A stretch of 64,000 nt of DNA, taken from assembly GCA_964035545.1 (NCBI GenBank), contig OZ037773.1, forward strand, positions 5,534,251 through 5,598,250, given 5' to 3'. This document shows positions 35,830 to 48,535 of the stretch, one piece after another; the first letter of the stretch is position 1, and every line of letters begins with the position of its first letter. The DNA is from Bugula neritina (taxonomy: Eukaryota; Bryozoa; Gymnolaemata; Cheilostomatida; Bugulidae). A model generated the notes under the pieces. The model did not search any database. It saw only the letters and a list, made by a program, of their open reading frames with translations, and was not told the DNA's origin. Position numbers and translations under genes: made by a program.

Positions 35830-38800
35830 TTAAAAAAATTGGAAGTGGTAGAAATTTTCTTCCATGGAGCAGTAGTTTTTTAAAGTAGTAATTTGATTGA
35901 CCTATGTCTCAAAAATTCTTCCTTGATTAGGCATGTTAAGTTTTTTTGGGAAGAACTTATGAATCATAATAGTACAAAACAATTTTTTTAATTTTTCTCA
36001 CCATTTGCAAACAGTGCCTGCATATTTTCTTGGAGTTATCTCACCGTATCATACCACCGAAGTGTTGGTAACTCCATGTTGAAGTCATATACAATGATGG
36101 TACTCAGTTTTCCCATAATGCAACTGAATGTAAAGTTGAAGCAACAGCAGAGCGAATGAAAAAACATTAAAATATTGTTGAAAATATATTTTGTAGGGTA
36201 CTACAGCAATCTGAAGTTATTTATAGTAATATTGCTTTATATATGTCCAACAGGTACAATTTAGGACAATTGCTTTCTTAAACAAACGCAAAATCATTAA
36301 TTCATTATAAAAAGACAGCCTTAACAAATATTTTATTCGAAAGTTTTTTATGAAGCATATTAGTTAGTGTTTTATTCTAATATGATTCAGTTTTAAGCGG
36401 ATCAGTCAATATTTTAAACTAATAACTAAGTAGGACATAATTAAAGAAAGTATTTGCTAACCCAGGGAAAATTAAAAGTATTTCACAATTTTTTTTATTC
36501 CATTACATTCACAAATACTAGCTAATTTTAAACGTGTATTAGTTAAAATAATTTAAGTTAACCTTATAAATTACACCAACAACTTATTACTAAGTCCATA
36601 TGAATTTTTTTTCTTTTGTAATATGAACACAGAACAGATTTAATAAAAATATGTTTGCATGACTTGAAAGCTATTTGTAGTTTTTTATATATAACTGCAA
36701 AATGTTAACATGGTTTTCTTAAAAATAAACATGATTAGAGTTATTCAAATAACTAAGTCGTTTTTTGTAATTAGGAATTTTAGGCTCTCCAAATTAATTC
36801 AATATTATTTAAAGTTGAACACGTAATGTTATGCAAAACACAAACTCATAAAAAAATATTATATATGATACTATATGTTATAGTAAACTCACTGTAGCAA
36901 TAGCAAAATGCTACATTGATCCTAATTAATGACAAAATAAAGATTTTTATCTTACTATATTATAACACAAACATTGCCGCTATAATATAATATTATAAAA
37001 TTTTTACATTTTTAAGAGAAAACAACTCCTAACTGCTGTTATAGTCTAAGATTTACATCAAAGTATGTAAAGATCTCTCACAGAGTGCAACGCTTATGTA
37101 ATATTAAACAGTAATGTAAACATATAAACATATGCATCATATATGCCATAATTTCTTTTGCAAGGTATTTTAATTTAAAAAAACAGTTTGAAATAATAAT
37201 TTTCTATACCTCGTACTGGAACGGCTATAACATACCTCTCAATGGAGCAAGTGATTATGAAAAATATTTGGTCAATACTTTTGCTTTTTCTTAGCTACTA
37301 AAACAATAAAATTTGACAGCTTTTATTAAAAGCTTTCACAGTTACAAGTCTTTCAAGTTTGGATCCTAGTATGGTTATTTGAAACTTACAGGTATTGGTA
37401 TAGCCAACCCTTTACCTATGTAACACGTGCTTTATTTTGTTCTAAAGTATTTCTGGTAGTTCTGCAAAAGGAAATATTGTCATTTCACCAGATCTGAACT
37501 CTAAATGCCCCCATGAGGTCATTCTGGAAAAGGCATTCTTCCAATGACAAATCCTTCTCGCAGTGCACTGTTTGTCCACAAAACTGCATTTTTATTTATT
37601 CATGGTAACACAGTTCTGTTGTCGTGTATAATAAATTTAAATGTGGCAAAATATGCACAGATAAAAGACACAAAGCTTGCAGCAAAAACAATGACATTGT
37701 GAAAAGTTGATAATTGAACAGGAAAACAAAAATCAAAAATATTATACCATGAATGTGTGAAACTATTTTGATTATTATAAAAACAACTGTTATAAATAGC
37801 ACAACCACTGGATGATGTTTAAAAACAATGAATATCTATTTTGGTGTATAGTGCAAGCTAAGTATCATAGATTGTACAATGTCGCTACTTTAACTGCTTA
37901 TTTCATGAATTTGAAATGAATTTAAAAAATATTGGTGGGCTGTGAAAGTGATTTGCTAAGCAATCTCAACACAGACTGCAGGGCTTATAAAAAATTATGC
38001 TTAAGCATAAACTTGTTTTCCCAGCATTACGTGTATTTTATTATTTATTTAAGATTATATTACAATTTATAATAATATAGTTTTAAGGGTTTAATTTTGT
38101 ATCATATTGCCAACTTAAATTTTGCTTAGAAATTACTACTATACAACTCTTATAACTTAATGAATACTAAAATCTAGAGTTCAAAGTTCATCTCTCTTTT
38201 GCTAGAATATTCTTTGGAAACTATAAGCATCAAATGCACTTGGATCAAATAGTTTTCACAGTTTCTATACAGAAATCCTTAGGTTATACAATGTATTCTG
38301 TCTAATCTAAGTTACTGACATCTTCAGAGACGTTTTTTATTATTAAATGAACAAAATACATAGTGTGTGCAAAATTTGAATTAAAATTGAATTTATAATA
38401 ATATTGTAAATTATAAATTTGTATCCAACTTGGACACACATCACAAAGTTGCGCATCAATAAACTACCTAAAATACTAATGTTCTTATAATATTATTATA
38501 GAAAGTAAACTAACTAATGAAAAGCCATGTGGAATAATGCCAACCTATATTTTAACTTGACAAATTAGTTATCAGTTATTTCCAAGTATAAAAATAGTTA
38601 TTTAATATAAAAATAAATAGTCATGTAGTTACAACATATTTGTAATATGTCTCAAAATTATATCAAATAACTTAAACATGAAAATTCTGTTTTTTGATGT
38701 TTAAAACTTAGATAAAGCATTATTCATCTATTAAAATTCAGATAAGCCTACTATAGTAATGGTTTGTATTAACACTAATGACCAATTCTAAATAACCCAA

Positions 38801-39490
38801 GTTACACCAATAAATAAGAAGCAGCAATGTCTATATACAAGTTTATGATATTTACAGCTTGCCAGCGCTAAAAATTCATAAAGACTGTATACAGCTTATA
38901 GTACGTTTCTGGTTTACCATAAAACTATCACAAATAATTAACTTACATTTTAACATTTTTGAATGACATAGCATTCAGTTTGCTGTTCATGATCTCCAAA
39001 ATGTTAAATACTTAACTATAAACTAAGTATTATATGATTATGTTGTGTGTTTTATTTCCATTGTACTAGTGCAGCTGTATTGTGCTGTGCATATGTTATG
39101 TTATATTATGTTGTGCTATATTACGCAACATTGCATTGCATTATGTTATAATACAATATTTTTGTCATACTTTTTAATATGGAAATATTGTATTGTGACC
39201 AATTTGTAATAATATATTATATTATATATCTATAAAATTATGACAAATGTAAAAGAATATGAAACGTAATGGAATATGATGAACATAACATTATGCATTG
39301 ACTTGCATAAATCCAAGCTTTACATGAGGCAATATAATCCCTGTTTAAATATCATTTGTGGCACTTTCTGCCATGTCACCAGTTTGAACTTATGTCCAGG
39401 GGTCATGGCAGAGACTACAATAGGACTTCATAGTCGACTCCAGTTCCTTTCAGAGGAAAATATAAGAGAATTAAATTGTGTAACCCCTGA
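35830..39490. other. Gene-poor AT-rich stretch
   Basis: No exon-like segments, RNA genes or transposon ends recognised. Loose ATTATG/TATTG repeats occur at about 39,080-39,250. Confidence 0.55.
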
Positions 39491-39570
39491 CCAGGTGCCT
39501 GTGAAACCAGCTGCCTGTGACACCAGGTGCCTGTGACACCAGGTGCCTGTGACACCAGGTGCCTGTGATA
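39491..39570. repeat. 16-bp minisatellite, five units
   Basis: Five tandem copies of CCAGGTGCCTGTGACA, three of them with small changes. They lie in non-coding sequence. Confidence 0.95.
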
Positions 39571-42500
39571 CAAAGATGCCTACGTTTTGTAGAAGACAAT
39601 GACAATTGCAAGAATGCTATATACACATATTCTATTACCTGTTGAATTGCTTCGTCATCTTTATTACGCCTTTTTAATATATTAATGACAATACAATAAT
39701 CACTTACAGTACTGAATTTTACAGAGCTAGCCATTAAAGTTGTTATACAGTTATTACTTGCATATACGGCAAAAATTAAAAAGCTTTCATGCAAAATTCA
39801 TAAGGATCAGGGAAACAAATTTAAATGTTATTTACATAAGCTGTATGATATAAAAATTGCTCATGACTCATGAAAACCTTCTTCCTTTATGCAAAGGGAT
39901 GATTGGCTTATTGCAACTGTGGGCTTGCAAAAGATCTATGCAATATATTAAAATAATGATATGGTAATATAATTGGATGACATTTATTTGGTAAGTCAAA
40001 GTGTCACGGAAAGTTCAATCCTCACACACCTCCTAACTGAGAAAATTCAGAGTTTGACCTTTCTATACAACAACACCAATTTACATCATGCATACCTAAA
40101 AGCTTGTAAATATAACTGAGCACGTACTTGCATATGCTTGTTTACGTTCAATCATTCCTTCACAATGTCAGAATAATGCTATAACAGCCAAACACAAGCT
40201 GTATGACATGTACTAAACCTTAAATTAGACAATTTTATAGAAGTTATCAAACAACATAAATTAAAGTTTTACCTTGTTTACATGTTAAGTTTGAAAGACT
40301 GACATAGTTAATGTTCAGAATTCAATTAACTGGAAATTATAACTTGACTTTTGCGTTTATTATTGCATGTATTTTGTCAAAACAGTCAAGCAACGAACAA
40401 TGGAATTTTAAATCGAAACTTTTGTTCTTGCGACAAACTTCCCAATTTTATGTGAAGAAGCATCAAATCAGCTGAATAAAGCTTTCAACAATCCAACTAC
40501 ACAGATTCTTAGAAATGTCTCTAAACTTGGAACTTTTACGACGTTTTTTTGTATTTGCATAAATTAATAACAGGCTTACCAAAATAATGAAGTATTTCCA
40601 TGCTATGCATAAACTTTATTGTTCATTTAGACGTGACTGGGTTTTAACATTTATTGCCACAGACCAAATAAATTTGTTTTAACACTGTCATATCTTTTAT
40701 CAATCTGATTAACCAGAATAAATTCTTAATTTTTTATATACTGTTGAATTTATTGGAAGTAGAGCATTATGCTGAGTTACAAGTTTATAGTGAATTTATT
40801 TACCCTGCATTTAAATTTAAATTCTGTTAATCAAATTAAGGAGAGTTGGAGTTTCTTTATTTTTGCCTACAGCTATTATTTTTGATGCTTTGAACTCACG
40901 AAAGTTTATAGTCACCATCCCTGTGAGAAACCCCTGATGGAAAGGGTTTCTTGTTAAATCGGGCTAAGGACTTATTCGGATGAGGCACAGGAGTAATTAT
41001 GACTGAATGCTCTTCCTAACATCACCAATGGCTTTTCGTTGGGGTTCGAACCCATGACTTCGTGTTTACTATACGCTCTAACCCTTAGACCACAGCTTTT
41101 TGATGCATTAGCAGAGTAATTATGTCTTAGCATATCTATAAGACAAGTTATAGGTCTATTCTGACAGCTAGAATATTATGCTGGTAATTGAACACTATAG
41201 AAGGATAGTACAAAGATAACCCACTTTTGTTTTCTCTCTTTCGTTTCTCTATAAAATTATACATATAGGTAGTTGCTGCTGCGCCAACCTTCATTTTCTC
41301 ACATGCATTACTTGCCTCCTTCACTCCCACTCATTTACCATATCCACCCTCTCCACCCCCTCAAATATTATTAAGCATACTCTACGATTATTCGAGGAAT
41401 TAATTTAACTGGATATAAACAACGTTTTAAAATACTAATTCAATCATAATTTGTTTTGCCTAAGGTTACCTTCAAGAAAATAAAGCAGTGTTGAAGAGTG
41501 TTGAATAGTATTAAAATTGCAATCAGCATTTTATTATATGCTGTAAGGTTGTCAGCACCCAAAGAAATTATTCTATTGCAGAATTGAATTTTCATATGCA
41601 ATTACATATAACATCATGCTTATATATATATATGCATGTATGTTTAAAACAGACTTATGACAATGGTAAGTAGTACTCAAGTCAATAAATACATATAGCT
41701 CTTTTGCCTTCTCTTTGAAATAAATGTTTGCCGATGCTATCTTTTATTTACAAGAGTTAGAGAATTTAAAATTTGATTTTCTTGGTTGAATTTTGGCATT
41801 AAGCAGTTTTTGACTAGTTCATGATTATGATTAAAGCATTATATGAGTCAATTCTAAATCTAGAGTTACATAAATTCTGTTTCATAATTTGATTTACGTT
41901 GAGGTTATGGAATAGCTGAAGGCAAATTATAAGTCACAATAATTGTATTTTTAAATTCTGGCTATAACCCGAACAAGACAGAGCGAAGATAAGATAGAAT
42001 AATTTTATTTTAATGTAACTTTTTATTTATTTAGTTTTTATAACTAGAACAAGTTGTAAATAAATTGTAATCACACATTTGAATACTATTGCTCCTTCCT
42101 GTACTGTAGAAGACTGTCGAGCTTATATCTGTGTGAAACAAAAAGACTCAAATCAGGCATCAAAATTTATATATATTTTTTATCATTTTTATGGCAAGCT
42201 ATTATAGTAGTAATATTTTACTTATAGTCAGGACTTTATTCGAAACAAAATTTTAGAAAATTAAATGTTATACATGAAAAATTGAGAGTTTTTTGGCATG
42301 TATATAGACTTTAAGAGTTTATATTCTAATGGCATGAAGTGAACTTCCCTTTAATATTATATTATTTTAAAAAATAAATTAAAATATTTTGTAATCAAAA
42401 TATTTTATAGATTATAAGATCTGTGTATACATCATTACTTTATGAGAATCTTTACCTCAAAGAAAAGGTGAAATGCTCGAATACATTCATTGGCACCATA

Positions 42501-43235
42501 AAAAATTTAGCATTTTTTATGTTTAGTTTTTTAAGGAAAGTTACACTGCTCCAAATACTTTTAGGTTTAAATGTCAAAATCTGTAACTTTCAAACGAACA
42601 ACGATTAATCATGAGTCATGTTTATGCAACTTTCTAAAAACAAGCTTCAAAATAATTGATTTATTCCAAATTTATAAAGCAATGAAATCTCTCTGAGTCA
42701 TACTACTATAATCTGTGTAATATGATAATGTATAATGGTACATGAGTACTAAATAAGACTATAGTAAAACACTTTCTACTATCTATATAACCATAATATA
42801 TGACATATGATATGTATAATATTAATCTTATAATTATATTATTGTATTGTGATATGATGAATAATAATATGGTAATTAATATAATATAATTTGAGAATAT
42901 ATATTGGAATATTCTTTCAAGTATAAGATAATGTGTAGCATATTTTAAGACTGTAACAAAATGACAATATTATATATGACACAAATTTGATAACATGCAA
43001 TATAACATAAGATATGATAAGCGATGTAATATAATGTAATGTGTAGTGTAGTGTAATAAGTTAATAGAAAAAGGGGCTCATCAGTCTGAGGAGAACGAAA
43101 GAAGAAGAAAAACTCTGACCCCCAAACGGCTATTGCCTTGCAGCAATACACCCAGCCAAAGGAAAGTCTTGGGAAGTAAACACAATCTGGAGTTGTAGCC
43201 CCTAAGGTAGTTTGCTGTTTTTTACAATTTCCCTT
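39571..43235. other. Gene-poor AT-rich stretch containing SINE copy 6
   Basis: Besides the SINE, I see only AT-rich sequence and a degenerate ATAATATGATA repeat region at about 42,720-43,050. No gene recognised. Confidence 0.55.
40892..41098 (-). mobile_element. tRNA-derived SINE, copy 6
   Basis: Intergenic copy with perfect B-box-type GGGTTCGAACCCC on the minus strand. TTTTTGATGC flanks it at 40879-40888 and 41097-41106, overlapping the element end by a base or two. It is one of the best-preserved copies. Confidence 0.9.
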
Positions 43236-43581
43236 AGCCTAGGGCCACACGGTGCGTATTTTCGCATGCGAAAATTGAAATCACAAGTAGCAAAGGTGTC
43301 CACTGTGCGCGTTGAGAAAACATTCGCACTTGTCGCTCTGCATTTTCAACGCAAGTGCGAATCGTCTCTGTCGTCGTCACCTAATTGGCTGGTAGTTATT
43401 CAGCAAGCCCAATTTCTTTATTTTAGTGCTACATTCCAGTAAATTGCGTTTTATTGAAAGCGAGTGCGATTTAAAAATGAATGCTTTATTTATCACGCAT
43501 CACTGACGCTACAGTGGACACCTTTGCTACTTGTGATTTCAATTTTCGCATGCGAAAATACGCACCGTGTGGCCCTAGGCT
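43236..43581. mobile_element. MITE-like element with about 71-bp terminal inverted repeats
   Basis: The ends are 43236-43306 and 43511-43581, inverted copies of each other, beginning AGCCTAGGGCCACACGGTGC. The element is 346 bp, much richer in GC than its surroundings. It contains a second small inverted pair (ATTCGCACTTG...CAAGTGCGAAT, about 43323-43364). It has no coding capacity. Flanking trinucleotides (TTA/TCA depending on where the end is placed) do not settle the superfamily. Confidence 0.88.
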
Positions 43582-46500
43582 CAGCTGGTAGCTTCTGCCA
43601 AACTGTAACAGTCCTGCAGCTGTTCTTTTGTATTTGTCAGCAACAAAGAGAGAGAGGACAAGTTACATAGGCAACAGCTTGCCCTCCATATATCATTGCC
43701 CAGGCATACATTCTCACATGGTCAAACTGACCTACGCAGGACTAATATAGAAATATATGACATAAATATGGCAATATGTAATGTAATATGATAACATTGC
43801 GCCATGGGCCTTGTCATTTTATTTATTTTCCTCAACTGTATGTATTTTTTCCGTCTGCAACAAAATAAAACAAACAAACAAACAAACATGCAGCATAATG
43901 ATATAAAACTAATATAATAATTAATATAGTATGATGCCATGTAATATATCGTATAATATATTGTGTATTGTAATATATATGCTTACTATATTACTTTAGT
44001 GTGCAGAGAGTAAGCTGTGTTATAGGTTCTTTTAGATTGCTAAATATTGTTTTGATATGAAAACCATAATAAAACTTTCCACTTTTATTTTTTTCGGCTG
44101 GTTAATTTGACTACAGCAGTGGGCTGCATGTATGTCTATTGATAATAATAATTATTAGGTACTATAAGGTTTTGTTAAACTTTTAAAATATTGACTCTTT
44201 CAGTATTAACCTGAGCACTTCTCATAATGTAATATAATATAATGCAATATAAGGCAATATGATACATTACAATGTAATGTAATCATCCTATTTATGTAAT
44301 AAAATGGCGGCGCATAATTTCACAAGAGAAGACAACTCTTGACGATATTCAACCGACATATAGCACTATTACTACATTGCAGAGTAAATGCATGTAAATA
44401 GGTTTACCATTTAATATGGCTTGAAATAAAATTCCATGCTAATTTTAGACTAGAGTAAACTTCAGAGGAAAGTGGAGGTGAAGAAAGCCTATTTTGAAAA
44501 GGTGTTAACACCACCTGTAGTGGAGTAACTAAGTTGAAGTTTTATTACGATAATATGTTGCATGAATCACACAAAACACAATAGATTGTATAAGTAGTTT
44601 CACCATTGTGCCAGCTGGTTACAAGGCATGCTATGCTTTTAATGAAAACTGTAAAATGAAAAAAAGCTTTAGCTTAGTCAAAGCATAGAAGTTTGCAAAA
44701 AACGTACAATAATCAGCCGTCCCCTAGATGAAATTATTAACTTCACTTTATATGCATGAATTCTCTACATTTACGAGCATAGCTCAAATTTTTGTTTTGT
44801 GAAATTGAAAGTTAAAGATTTTTTTAAAACTATTTCTACAGTTTCTCAGCAGCATGGCTATTGTAACTTTATCCTAACTTAAACATGTACCTGTATATTC
44901 TAACTTACACATGCTACTTGTGTACTCTAACTTATACACATGCACCTATGTAAAGAAATTATCTCAATAAATGCTAAATTTGCCGTCATTACACACTCAA
45001 GCTAAACTTAGCTTCCTTGACTTCATTACCAAAAGCTGTTGCAACAATTCCACCTTTGGAAAAGTTTTATTTGCATCTAGCAAACTTTTTCCACTTTGTC
45101 CATTGCCCTTTTTCCCTCGATGCCTCAAAGGGCAGAAAATGTGACTTTATACTTCAAAGCTTCCTCAATGATGATGAAATTGAATTATTAACAATAAGAT
45201 GTGCCAGATAGGTTTAATTTAAGGAATGCTTCACCACAAATGTACCTAATATTAGTTCATATCAGCCCACAGTATTCAGATTCTTTCACATCATGTTATC
45301 GATGAAAGGTCATGTTTCCATTACATAATGGCCCAAAATAGCTAATCTTAAGGCATCATAATTATGTCTAGCAATACATAAGGAGTGCAAAGTGTCTGGT
45401 ATCTGAATAAATGCAGGTTTGGATTACAAAAATTGTCCACAGGTGTCAATGGCCAGGTTCTATATTTAGACCTACGTTAGCCCTGCTTTGAATTATCTTG
45501 TTAACATTGTAATCATAAGATTGAATTACCGATTGTGGCGTCATAAATTCCCAGTGTGCAAATGGCTGGATGGATGCAAAGGAATTGGGTGGTGTGAGAA
45601 GTTCAAGAAATGAACTTTTCACCTGTGTAAATCTTTTGCAGGTAGGTATTTACATTTCAATGGGTAGTTGCCAAGAATTTGTGTGAAACAAACGCTGTGC
45701 AAACCAGTTTGACACACTGTCTGTGTCACTGTGTTTAGCTTCGCATAATGTATTTTGCAAGGTGCACACCTTATCTCAGTCTCAAATTAAATTGTGCTGA
45801 AAAGGAAGCTCCTTGTTAACAGTTATTTTTTCTGCTGTGCTCAAAAATAAGTTATTAAATACAACAAACTAGCGCTTGGGCTTGCATTCAAATAAGTTTT
45901 CTCATATAATACAGCAGTTTTTATTGCCATAGTCATGCACTTATCATGACAGTTTACCTTTTTATTTCCCTCTATATATAACACATTATAAGTTTTAAAG
46001 TAACGCTGGCAATGCCTATGCAATGATTAATTATTGCATATAGGAAACCTCCAAATTAGAGAAGTTAGTGTAATGCTTGTATATAATAACACTTTTGACG
46101 TTGCAAGCAATATCTTACAACAAAAAATTTATATAAAATTATTTTTAAAACATTTCGTTTTATGCAAGTCATAGCTATTTTTTACTTGTAATTACTTTGC
46201 AGCTTTGAATTTTATTGCTCTACTCCTTTAGGTTCACATGCTTTACTATTTAGTTTACAATTATTGCAAACCTAAGCCTGTGACCTATGAAAGTGACTCG
46301 ACTAAATACACCCTAATTTTAAGGAAATAGTTTTGAATAAGAAACGCTTTCTGTGATGATAAACGTAAGAGACAGTCTTGCCTACAAATTTTTCTATTGC
46401 TCATAACTTTTAAATTGTTATATAAAAAAACTTAATTAATCTAGCTATTTTGAAACAAAAAAGCTCAACTAAAATTATAATAAGTGAAAATTAGTGCAAA

Positions 46501-48360
46501 AAAATTTTAGTCTTATATTTTAAAACAAGTTAGTGAATAGCTTTAGATTTTAATATGCATTAAATATCAGTACAGGTCCGAAAATTTGAGAAATTAAGAA
46601 TTAAAAAAGAAAGAGTTTTTATATTCATATAGCTTACAACACCATGCACCAATTTCGATTACGTTGAATTTTTTTTTATCCTTTTTCGGAGAAAATCCAC
46701 AACCATTTATTATTCAATTTCAAAAACTAAACTTAGCTTTGCATTAATAAGTTGTGTCTTGTAAAAGCAGGATAAAGATAATATAATATTACGGAACCTA
46801 CAAAGGATGTATTTACTATTTTATAAGCTCAAATAAAATTTATGTGACATAAATATTTAATAGATTCTATATTACAATAAAAATGTTAATTAAATTTTGC
46901 AAATAATATTAATTTTCTTCAATTGTTAAAACCAATTCAATTAATAAAAGCCTTCAGCATTCACAGTAAATCGTCTGCAACTAATTAAACTCAGACTATA
47001 ATTCTACAATGTAAAATATTGTTTAAAGTTAATTGATTTAATTATGACAATTGCTGGTAATTTTCCTTTCATAATAAGACTCTGTCTTGTGTCTCTAATT
47101 TCCACTTAACAGATATCAGTAATTGTTGTATTTTATTGCTTTCTATGCTATAAATGAACATTTCAAATGCTGCTGATGCCATGGTGTATATATGCATGTT
47201 TGGTGATGTCAGATCTTGCTTAATGTCTATTGACCTTCCTGTTCTCGCATGCCAGAGACATGAATCCAACATAAGCAGTAAAAGAGTCACAAAATTTTAC
47301 ACTTATGCCAGCGTCTAGCTGCTTTTTTTTAAATAAATGTTTGTTTACAGTAAGCAACATAAATCATTATATTCATTCTGACGTGAGTAAAGGCTTATAG
47401 TGTAATACGAGACAGTTGAAGAGCTCCTGGACACTTAAACAAGTGCTTGCAGGTGCTGGCAGGTGAAATTGTCGCACTGACCACATATCAGAACCTGGTT
47501 TGACTGGTATTTAAATTAAGAAACTTATCAATCCTCACAGTAGAGGCTATGCTACTATCTCAGTGTTAAGACAGTTATGACGTTTTAGTATTCTGCAAAT
47601 TATTTCCTGCGCAATTCTTAGTGCATAATCAAGCGTAGAAAAGCCAGATGACAGCTAGTAGGTGCAGGTGACTGCAGCAGGCATCTGATTACTAGTATTT
47701 ACAGATTTTTTAAGCCATCATGCTCAACTCTAAGCCTCAACAAAGACTTAACTTCATCATAAGAATTAAGAAATGTCATTAAATTTAGCATAACCCTGCA
47801 AAACTTTCAAAGGGAAAGTTGAGTTTTACATTACTAAAATGGTTCAATGAGATAGCTGGTTTACAATATTGACTCTCCACCAGCTAGCTAAAAATATAAA
47901 AAGCGTAATTATAGGCTGTATAGATAGTTACACTGTATCTACACATCATAGGTAAAGACTAGGTTAGGTTTTTGTTTGCATGACCCTGTTTCATTGACAC
48001 ATAATATGATATAAGATAGCATTGAACATCCTAATCCTATTGTAACACAATGTGCGTGAAAGCATAAATTATGACAATGTTGTACAATTTGTGCAGCCAT
48101 ACAATGTCAATAGAGAAATAAACATACGCTACTTTACTACAACCAGCATTGCTTTGCAGTACTTATCTCAATTCCTATCACATAACCTTTGGTATTAAAT
48201 GTAAAAACAAAGCTCTTCAATATTAGATGAGGAAAAATTTCCAATCAATTACAAATTTATTCATATTGTGACATCATCGTTATGCATAGGGTCTGTTATA
48301 TGCTACATTATATAAAAATAACTTTGAAAATAAAGAATATTTTTATCAGAGTTAAAAGTC
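43582..48360. other. Gene-poor AT-rich stretch
   Basis: Degenerate AATATAATG repeats at about 43,740-44,290. An open frame at 45017-45211 has no recognised family or splice context. No gene supported. Confidence 0.5.
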
Positions 48361-48535
48361 TTTCTCCCCCCCTCCCCCTCTACCTTTATCTCCTGTTTTA
48401 CTACCCTCCACCCCTTTTCTTCCCCCTCTATTTTCCTCTTCATTTCTCTTTTTCTCCTTCTTCTCTCTGATAACCCATTCTCATCCTTCCTACTCCTCCT
48501 TACCACCCCTTCATTCATACCTTTTTCCTCTTAAA
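48361..48535. repeat. Polypyrimidine tract (C/T-rich on plus strand)
   Basis: About 175 bp almost wholly of C and T runs (CTCCCCCCCTCCCCCTC and similar). Open frames on both strands here are compositional. Confidence 0.9.

Noticed and set aside
45017-45211. 64-residue open frame in the gene-poor region
   Set aside because: No recognised family, no splice context and no paralogue in the window.
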